Assembly (NCBI GenBank): GCA_012798745.1
Contig: JAAZMQ010000358.1
Coordinates: 1 to 13,417, forward strand
Direction: 5' to 3'
Source of the DNA: Bacteroidales bacterium
Lineage (GTDB): Bacteria; Bacteroidota; Bacteroidia; Bacteroidales; Dysgonomonadaceae
Length of the DNA stretch: 13,417 nt
Below the pieces are notes generated by a model. It saw nothing but the letters and a program-made list of their open reading frames with translations. It ran no database searches and was not told where the DNA came from. Shown one piece after another: positions 7,745 to 13,417 of the stretch. Position 1 is the stretch's first letter, and every line of letters starts with the position of its first letter. The position numbers and the translations under genes were made by a program.

Positions 7745-9133
7745 ATGAAAAAAAATCATCTTGAATATTCAAACTCTATTTTTGTTTTACTGATTGTTTG
7801 TGTTGTCTCTTTGTTATCGTGTAACGAAAATAATTCAAAAGAAAAAGCACCTTCACCGGTAATGGAGCGTCCGAGCGATTTTGCTTCGGATGAAGATTTT
7901 TTGGATTTCATCCAGAAAACACATCTCAATTACATGTGGGAAGGTGCCGAAAAAACTTCGGGATTGGCACCTGAACGCATTCATATGGATGGTATTTATC
8001 CGCAGAACGATGCCGATGTGGTGACCACCGGAGGAAGCGGTTTTGGTATTGCCGGGCTGATTGTGGGCATCGAACGTGGGTTTATTTCGCGATCGGAAGG
8101 TGTTGCCCGCTTTCATCAAATTGTGGATTATCTGGCGAATGCCGACCGGTTTCACGGTGCATGGCCTCACTGGATATATGGACCCACCGGGAAAGTTAAA
8201 CCTTTCGGAACAAAGGATAATGGTGGCGATTTGGTAGAAACGGCTTTTCTTATCGAGGGATTGCTTTGTGCGCGCGAGTATTTTAAAAACGGAAATGAAG
8301 AAGAGAGACGGCTTGCACAAAAAATTGACACATTATGGCGTGAGATCGAATGGGACTGGTATCTCAATGGTCAGGATGTGTTGTACTGGCATTGGAGCCC
8401 CGAATATCAGTGGGAAATGAACTTCCCGCTCGAAGGCTACAACGAATGTCTCATTACCTATATTCTGGCTGTTTCTTCCCCTACGCACCCCATCCCCGCT
8501 TCGGCTTATCATAATGGATGGGCTCGCGGTGGTGATATAAAGAGCGATGCCGTAGCCTATGGTTATCCGCTCATTCTTAAGCACAACGGGGCTGAAGAGT
8601 ATGGAGGCCCGCTATTCTGGGCGCATTATTCGTATATCGGATTGAATCCGAAAGGCCTATCCGATAGATATGCTGATTATTGGGATGTAAATTACAATCA
8701 GACCATGATCAATTACACTTATTGTGTTCAGAATCCGAAAGGTTTCAAAGGTTATGGTGAATCATGCTGGGGATTAACGGCAAGTTATTCGATTGACGGA
8801 TACTCGGCTCACATGCCGATGAAAAACGATAAAGGGGTGATTGCTCCAACAGCGGCATTGTCGAGTTTTCCTTACACACCGGAGGAGTCGATGAGAGCAC
8901 TCCGTTATTTCTACAACGAACTCGGTGACCGCATCTGGGGGAAATATGGGTTTTACGATGCTTTCAGTATTCATCACAACTGGTATCCAAAGCGTTATCT
9001 TGCTATAGATCAATTAACTATTGCCCCCATGATCGAAAATTATCGGACGGGGCTTCTCTGGGAATTGTTTATGCAAGCTCCGGAAATTCAGGAGGGGTTG
9101 AAAAAACTCGGTTTCATTTCAAATCCCTTATAA
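7745..9133 (+). CDS. GH144-type lipoprotein (PF10091 glycoamylase-like); probable beta-1,2-glucanase or sophorohydrolase
   Basis: Predicted to hydrolyse beta-1,2-glucan or its oligosaccharides. The 462-residue protein has a lipobox LLSC (Cys26), so it is a lipoprotein. The mature part forms the (alpha/alpha)6-barrel type of domain seen in PF10091, with hallmark stretches TTGGSGFGIAGLIVGIERGF (94-113), KDNGGDLVETAFLIEGLL (157-174), EGYNECLITYIL (230-241), GPLFWAHYSYIGLNPKG (288-304), YGESCWGLTASYSIDGY (337-353) and GLLWELFMQAPEI (436-448). Asp158, Asp162, Glu165 and Glu234 have the same mutual spacing as the acidic residues I recall being implicated in the Chitinophaga pinensis endo-beta-1,2-glucanase; this mapping is from memory. 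The family also holds an exo-acting sophorose-releasing enzyme from Parabacteroides, so endo versus exo action is open. The older 'glucoamylase' label for this Pfam is misleading. The gene follows susD after a 106-base spacer and precedes GH3 by 26 nt. Confidence 0.88.
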   Translation: MKKNHLEYSNSIFVLLIVCVVSLLSCNENNSKEKAPSPVMERPSDFASDEDFLDFIQKTHLNYMWEGAEKTSGLAPERIHMDGIYPQNDADVVTTGGSGFGIAGLIVGIERGFISRSEGVARFHQIVDYLANADRFHGAWPHWIYGPTGKVKPFGTKDNGGDLVETAFLIEGLLCAREYFKNGNEEERRLAQKIDTLWREIEWDWYLNGQDVLYWHWSPEYQWEMNFPLEGYNECLITYILAVSSPTHPIPASAYHNGWARGGDIKSDAVAYGYPLILKHNGAEEYGGPLFWAHYSYIGLNPKGLSDRYADYWDVNYNQTMINYTYCVQNPKGFKGYGESCWGLTASYSIDGYSAHMPMKNDKGVIAPTAALSSFPYTPEESMRALRYFYNELGDRIWGKYGFYDAFSIHHNWYPKRYLAIDQLTIAPMIENYRTGLLWELFMQAPEIQEGLKKLGFISNPL

Positions 9134-9159
9134 CGGTAATCTCTATAAAAATTCGAAAA

Positions 9160-11454
9160 ATGAAAAAAATTATACTTGTTTTTTTATCGCTGATCGGCCT
9201 TTTCTTTTTATCCGGATGTAATCAAAACAGTAAAGAGTCAGCATCGGTAAAATGGAAAAGTTTCAGTGGAGATAAACGCATCGAACAGCGTGTCGATTCG
9301 GTTCTCAAACTTATGACATTGGAGGAAAAAATCGGTCAGATGACCCAATTCTCGGCTAATTGGTCGATCACAGGACCGGTTATGTCGGACGATTTCAAAC
9401 CCTATCTATATAAAGGCCTAATTGGAAGCGTTTTCAACGCCACATCGGTTGAAGGGATCAAAAGGATGCAGCAGATAGCGGTCGATTCCACACGATTGGG
9501 AATCCCCATTCTCTTCGGGCTGGATGTGATTCATGGTTACAAAACCATTTTTCCCATTCCATTGGCTGAGGCCTGTTCATGGGATTTGGATCTCATGAAA
9601 CAAACGGCTCGCGTTGCAGCTATCGAAGCCGCTTCGGACGGTGTCAACTGGACGTTTGCGCCAATGGTTGACATTTCTCGCGATCCCCGATGGGGAAGGG
9701 TAATGGAAGGAGCCGGAGAAGATCCTTATCTGGGAAGTCGCATTGCCGAAGCTCGGGTAAAAGGATTTCAAGGTGAGAACGGATGGAAATCCTTGTCGGA
9801 TGTCACAACGCTTTTGGCTTGCGTGAAACATTTTGCTGCCTATGGAGCTTCCGAAGCGGGAAAGGATTATAATCCGGCCGAATTATCGGAACATACCCTT
9901 CGGAATGTGTATCTGGAACCATATCGGGCTGCAATAGAGGCAGGCGTAGGTACGGTCATGGCTTCCTTCAATGAGGTAAACGGTGTTCCCGCAACGGCAA
10001 GCCGATGGTTGCTGACCGATATCCTTCGCAAGGAGTGGGGCTTTACGGGTTTCGTAGTGAGCGATTATACGGGTATCAACGAGTTGGTTCCACACGGTGT
10101 GGCAAAGGACGAAAAACAGGCGGCCGAACTTGCAGTCAATGCCGGAGTGGATATGGATATGACCGGCGCCACATATATCAAGTATCTTTCGAAGCTCGTC
10201 AAAGAAGGCAAAGTATCGGAAAAAACCATCGACAATGCGGCACGCCGTATCCTTGAAATGAAGTTTCTGTTGGGTCTCTTCGACGATCCTTACCGATATC
10301 TGGATGAGAATCGGGCAAAAGAAAACATCGAAAAACCTGAATTTATAGAAACGGCACGAAAGGCTGTGGCGGCATCGGTCGTTCTGCTCAAAAACGACAA
10401 CAATCTTCTTCCGATAAAAAAAGATTGCACTGTGCGCATTGCACTCATCGGACCCCTTATGAACGATTCTATCAATCTGAATGGCGAATGGGCAGGCTCG
10501 GGTGACCGCAATAAAAGCGTTTCGATTCTCAAAGGACTTACGGAAGCATACAAAGGCACAAACGTGAAATTAAATTATGCGAAAGGATGTACCATTACCG
10601 AATCGAGTCCCGCAAGCATCGCTCAAGCAGTATCTGTTGCACACAATTCCGATGTTATACTGGTGGCCGTAGGCGAAGATTTCAACTGGTCGGGCGAAGC
10701 AGCTTGTCGCACCGACATCCGGCTGCCCGAAGCACAGCGACAATTATTAAAAGCATTAAAAGAAACAGGGAAGCCTATTGCTCTGATCGTGTTAAGCGGA
10801 CGTCCGCTCGATTTGTCGTGGGAAGACTCACAATTCGACGCTATCCTCCAAGCCTGGTTTCCCGGAAGAGAAGGCGGAAATGGAATTGCCGACGTTATCT
10901 CAGGTGAATATAATCCGTCGGGACGTCTGGTCATGTCTTTCCCGCGCAATGTCGGACAAATTCCCATTTACTATAATCACAAAAATACCGGTCGCCCGGT
11001 TGATCCGGCTAATCCCGATGTGGATTACAAATCGCGCTATCTGGATGTTGCAACCACTCCGCTTTATCCTTTCGGTTATGGATTGAGTTACACGACGTAT
11101 GCCATTAGCGATGCGCAGATCGATAAATCGACAATGAAGTCGAAAAACGACAAAATTATCGTTTCGGCAACTGTCGAAAATACCGGTTCGATGGATGGCG
11201 AAATGGTAGTGCAGCTCTATGTACGCGATCTGGTAGGAAGCGTTACGCGACCTGTAAAGGAATTGAAAGGATTCAGGAAAGTGGTTTTGAAAGCCGGTGA
11301 AAGCAAAACAATTGCATTCGAACTTTCATCTGAGGATTTGGCTTTTTATGGTATCGATATGAAGAAAAAGACAGAGCCCGGCGAATTCAAGTTGTGGGTT
11401 GCACAAAACTCGGCCGACAATTCGAATGAACTTTCATTTTCGGTTACAGAATAA
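9160..11454 (+). CDS. bglX: GH3 beta-glucosidase lipoprotein, BglX type
   Basis: Retaining exo-beta-glucosidase expected to remove glucose from the non-reducing end of the oligosaccharides made by the GH144 enzyme. The 764-residue length matches BglX. The lipobox is LSGC (Cys20), followed by NQNSKES without an acidic cluster, which favours periplasm-facing anchoring. The N-terminal barrel (about 40-370) contains RDPRWGRVMEGAGEDPYLGS, CVKHFAAYGA and the nucleophile motif VVSDYTGINEL with Asp302; Tyr replaces the Trp that often follows this Asp. The alpha/beta sandwich (about 395-630) carries GEDFNWSGEAACRTDIRLPE, where Glu513 is the likely acid/base. A fibronectin-III-like domain closes the protein (about 665-760: ENTGSMDGEMVVQLYVRD, RPVKELKGFRKV). 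A characterised Bacteroides thetaiotaomicron GH3 (BT_3567, from memory) prefers beta-1,2-glucooligosaccharides, which fits this context. The symbol reflects architecture; linkage specificity is inferred. It lies 26 nt after GH144 and 11 nt before the GH43-like gene. Confidence 0.92.
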   Translation: MKKIILVFLSLIGLFFLSGCNQNSKESASVKWKSFSGDKRIEQRVDSVLKLMTLEEKIGQMTQFSANWSITGPVMSDDFKPYLYKGLIGSVFNATSVEGIKRMQQIAVDSTRLGIPILFGLDVIHGYKTIFPIPLAEACSWDLDLMKQTARVAAIEAASDGVNWTFAPMVDISRDPRWGRVMEGAGEDPYLGSRIAEARVKGFQGENGWKSLSDVTTLLACVKHFAAYGASEAGKDYNPAELSEHTLRNVYLEPYRAAIEAGVGTVMASFNEVNGVPATASRWLLTDILRKEWGFTGFVVSDYTGINELVPHGVAKDEKQAAELAVNAGVDMDMTGATYIKYLSKLVKEGKVSEKTIDNAARRILEMKFLLGLFDDPYRYLDENRAKENIEKPEFIETARKAVAASVVLLKNDNNLLPIKKDCTVRIALIGPLMNDSINLNGEWAGSGDRNKSVSILKGLTEAYKGTNVKLNYAKGCTITESSPASIAQAVSVAHNSDVILVAVGEDFNWSGEAACRTDIRLPEAQRQLLKALKETGKPIALIVLSGRPLDLSWEDSQFDAILQAWFPGREGGNGIADVISGEYNPSGRLVMSFPRNVGQIPIYYNHKNTGRPVDPANPDVDYKSRYLDVATTPLYPFGYGLSYTTYAISDAQIDKSTMKSKNDKIIVSATVENTGSMDGEMVVQLYVRDLVGSVTRPVKELKGFRKVVLKAGESKTIAFELSSEDLAFYGIDMKKKTEPGEFKLWVAQNSADNSNELSFSVTE

Positions 11455-11465
11455 TATGAACTAAA

Positions 11466-13202
11466 ATGAAGAAAAAGAAAATTGCTTCTGCATTGATTAT
11501 CGCTTCATTTGTCGGGATTTTCGATATCGGACTTCGTGCACAACAAATCCGATCGACCACATATTGCAATCCGCTTGATATAGATTATACCTATATGATT
11601 TACAATTCTGACCGTGATATTTCTTACCGTTCGGGTGCTGATCCGGCTGTTGTGGAATTTCGTGGCGAATATTATATGTTTGTTACCCGGTCGATGGGAT
11701 ACTGGCATTCGTACGATTTAACAAATTGGAATTTTATCAAACCCGAAAAATGGTATTTTCAGGGAAGCAATGCTCCGGCGGCTCACAATTACAACGATTC
11801 GGTGCTTTATGTAACCGGTGATCCTTCGGGATCGATGAGTATTCTCTATACCGACAATCCGAAAAAAGGCGATTGGAAAGCGGTTCCTGCAATTTTGCAC
11901 GATTTGCAGGATCCCGATTTGTTTATCGACGACGATGGTTCTGCTTACATGTTTTGGGGATCGTCCAATCTTTATCCTATTCGAGGAATGCGATTAAACA
12001 AAAATCATCGTTTTTTGCCTGTCGGTAATCCGGATTCTTTGTTCAATAAGAATATGAAACGGCATGGTTGGGAACGTTTCGGAGAAAACAACAGCGATAC
12101 CATACCGGGTTATATCGAAGGTCCTTGGCTTACTAAACACAATGGCAAATATTATATGCAATATGCAGCACCGGGGACAGAATTCAATGTCTATGCCGAC
12201 GGTGTATACGTGGCCGATCACCCAATGGGGCCTTATGTGTATGCACCTAATAATCCCATTAGTTTTAAACCGGGAGGATTTATGAATGGAGCGGGACATG
12301 GGAGTACGGTGCTTGGACCGCAAAACACCTATTGGCATTTTGCGTCGATGGCTTTATCCTATAATGTCAACTGGGAAAGACGTCTTTGCATGTTCCCTCT
12401 TTTTTTCGATCGCGACGGGCTGATGTGGGCAGACACCTCGTATGGCGACTATCCACATTTTGCTCCGTCGGAACCCGGGAAAAAGGGTGAATTTTCCGGA
12501 TGGATGTTGCTTTCGTATAAAAAACCCGTTAAAGTCTCTTCTGCTGTTGAAGATCATACGGCGCAAATGTTAACAGACGAAAACGCAAAAACCTTTTGGC
12601 TTGCCGACAGCAACAACACTAGTCAGTGGGTTGAGATCGATCTGTTGCATCCCTGTACGGTGAGAAGTATTCAGATCAATTACTTCGATTACAAATCGGA
12701 TCTTTACGGTCGCATTGACGGATTACGACATCGATATACGGTGGAAGGTTCGTTCGACGGCAAAACGTGGCAAACTTTGATCGACAAAAGCAATAGCTAT
12801 CGCGATGCTCCAAACGATTATGAGGAACTTGCCGTGCCACAACGCGTGCGTTATGTTCGTTATAAACACATCGAAGCACCCACACTCTATCTGGCAATTT
12901 CCGACATTCGCATTTTCGGAACCGGTGATGGCCAAAAACCGCATAAAGTAAGCGGATTCAAAGTCGAAAGAAAAGATGACCGACGTGATGCTCTCTTAAC
13001 CTGGGATGTGCAGGAAAATACGCAGGGATACACCATACGATGGGGAATCGCGCCGGATAAATTGTACAATTCTTGGCTGGTTTACAACGACAATCAATTG
13101 ATGCTGCGCTCACTTACGGTAGATCAACAATACTATTTCACCATCGAAGCATTTAACGAAAACGGGATTTCGGAACAATGCACGCTCATTCATGTAAAAT
13201 GA
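11466..13202 (+). CDS. GH43-like five-bladed propeller glycosidase with F5/8 type C and Fn3-like domains
   Basis: Secreted glycoside hydrolase of GH43 type; substrate unknown. The 578-residue protein has a type I signal peptide (cleavage probably after GLRA, before QQ) and no lipobox, so it is probably soluble in the periplasm. The propeller domain covers about 30-335. The expected inverting triad is visible: Asp59 in GADPAVVEF (base), Asp149 in LQDPDLFIDDDGSAYMFWG (pKa modulator) and Glu218 in GYIEGPWL (acid). His278 in NGAGHGSTV fits the conserved metal/His position. A discoidin-like F5/8 type C domain lies at about 350-485 (SQWVEIDLLHPCTVRSIQI, YTVEGSFDGKTWQTLID, VRYVRYKHI, LAISDIRIFG). 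An Fn3-like domain lies at about 492-578 (DALLTWDVQENTQGYTIRWG, QYYFTIEAFNENGIS). It is the last gene of the operon, 11 nt after GH3. Typical GH43 activities are arabinofuranosidase, xylosidase, arabinanase and galactanase; none fits a plain beta-1,2-glucan. Fold and triad are well supported; the activity is not assigned. Confidence 0.87.
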   Translation: MKKKKIASALIIASFVGIFDIGLRAQQIRSTTYCNPLDIDYTYMIYNSDRDISYRSGADPAVVEFRGEYYMFVTRSMGYWHSYDLTNWNFIKPEKWYFQGSNAPAAHNYNDSVLYVTGDPSGSMSILYTDNPKKGDWKAVPAILHDLQDPDLFIDDDGSAYMFWGSSNLYPIRGMRLNKNHRFLPVGNPDSLFNKNMKRHGWERFGENNSDTIPGYIEGPWLTKHNGKYYMQYAAPGTEFNVYADGVYVADHPMGPYVYAPNNPISFKPGGFMNGAGHGSTVLGPQNTYWHFASMALSYNVNWERRLCMFPLFFDRDGLMWADTSYGDYPHFAPSEPGKKGEFSGWMLLSYKKPVKVSSAVEDHTAQMLTDENAKTFWLADSNNTSQWVEIDLLHPCTVRSIQINYFDYKSDLYGRIDGLRHRYTVEGSFDGKTWQTLIDKSNSYRDAPNDYEELAVPQRVRYVRYKHIEAPTLYLAISDIRIFGTGDGQKPHKVSGFKVERKDDRRDALLTWDVQENTQGYTIRWGIAPDKLYNSWLVYNDNQLMLRSLTVDQQYYFTIEAFNENGISEQCTLIHVK

Positions 13203-13208
13203 ATGATT

Positions 13209-13417
13209 CTACTTTCTGTCTTTGCGCGTTTTTTTGAATGGTTTGTCGCTCTCCCTGTTCAAAAAACGTTTTCCGCGAATGGACGAAAAATCTTTTCGTT
13301 TACCGGAAAAAATTTCATATTCTCGCATTTCGCATTCCAGTTGGCCATTGAACAATGGAAACCGTTTGCCGGCTTTTAGTCCGATTTTATCGAAACATTC
13401 TTTTTTGTAACTTAAGA
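13209..13417 (-). CDS. 3' end of an unidentified convergent gene with a basic C-terminal tail (partial)
   Basis: The minus strand is open from the window edge (first full codon ending at 13415) to a TAG stop at 13211-13209, giving 68 residues that must be the C-terminus of a longer protein. It includes YKKECFDKIGLKAGKRFPLF, then GQLECEMREYEIFSG, and ends in a Lys/Arg-rich tail KKTRKDRK. Charge pattern and composition look like a real protein with a basic, possibly nucleic-acid-binding end. I do not recognise the family. Its stop lies 6 nt from the stop of the GH43-like gene, so the two genes converge with almost no spacer. The plus-strand reading of the same stretch has a poorer, Ser/Arg/Phe-rich composition and is probably the shadow. 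The gene is probably unrelated to the PUL and marks its downstream border. Confidence 0.6.
   Translation of the reverse strand, partial: LSYKKECFDKIGLKAGKRFPLFNGQLECEMREYEIFSGKRKDFSSIRGKRFLNRESDKPFKKTRKDRK
13227..13268. repeat. A/T-rich inverted repeat inside the convergent gene end
   Basis: CGTTTTTTTGAA (13227-13238) is the near-exact reverse complement of TTCAAAAAACG (13258-13268), with one extra T and a 19-base loop. It lies about 25 bases past the GH43-like stop, within the opposite gene. The polarity (T-run first, A-run second) is the reverse of a classical terminator, and the stem is weak. It may still help end one of the two convergent transcripts, since there is no intergenic room for a terminator. 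Confidence 0.3.

Noticed and set aside
7853..8320. Long open frame on the minus strand inside the GH144-type gene (155 codons)
   Set aside because: It lies fully antisense to a gene with clear family motifs, shows no recognisable domain, and such frames are common opposite biased codon use.
7745..9133. Starch glucoamylase, as the Pfam nickname suggests
   Set aside because: The motifs fit the GH144/PF10091 group, whose characterised members act on beta-1,2-glucan; no GH13 or GH97 alpha-glucan enzyme is nearby.
13227..13268. Intrinsic bidirectional terminator between the convergent genes
   Set aside because: The inverted repeat has its T-run before and A-run after the loop and no GC-rich stem, the opposite of a normal terminator; it is kept only as a repeat.
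13345..13358. CCATTG-AA-CAATGG palindrome
   Set aside because: It lies inside the coding part of the minus-strand partial gene and its 2-base loop cannot form a stable full hairpin.
13222..13410. Plus-strand open frame of 62 codons after the GH43-like gene
   Set aside because: It overlaps the minus-strand partial gene, and its composition (Ser/Phe/Arg-rich, no domain) is less protein-like than the opposite frame.

Overview
The window carries a compact polysaccharide utilisation locus (PUL) of a Bacteroidota bacterium, most probably a member of the Bacteroidales. The evidence is an adjacent SusC/SusD pair, a membrane-spanning 'triple-tyrosine' sensor with a LuxR-like DNA-binding end, lipoprotein glycosidases, A/T-rich translation starts without Shine-Dalgarno sequences, and a promoter-like element of Bacteroides type ahead of susC. 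The genus cannot be fixed from this window.

Layout: bases 22-2913 encode the sensor/regulator. Bases 2914-3109 are a regulatory intergenic region with repeats and a promoter candidate. Bases 3110-7638 encode the SusC transporter and SusD binding lipoprotein, 20 nt apart. Bases 7639-7744 are a spacer that can fold into a nested stem-loop. Bases 7745-13202 encode a tightly packed enzyme set: a GH144-type lipoprotein, a BglX-type GH3 lipoprotein, and a GH43-like protein with discoidin (F5/8 type C) and Fn3-like C-terminal domains. Bases 13209-13417 hold the 3' end of an unidentified gene on the opposite strand, whose stop codon lies 6 nt from that of the GH43-like gene.

Predicted biology (inference): GH144 is known for endo-beta-1,2-glucanases and sophorose-releasing enzymes, and some Bacteroides GH3 enzymes act on beta-1,2-glucooligosaccharides. 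The likely substrate is therefore beta-1,2-glucan, such as bacterial cyclic or osmoregulated periplasmic glucans. SusC/SusD would capture and import chains, the GH144 enzyme would cut them to short oligosaccharides, and the GH3 enzyme would release glucose. The regulator would sense an oligosaccharide in the periplasm and switch on susC onward.

The least explained part is the GH43-like protein. GH43 enzymes usually remove arabinose or xylose or cut arabinan or galactan, so its presence suggests either a decorated glucan or an activity not yet described for this branch. No mobile element, CRISPR array, tRNA or rRNA was seen.
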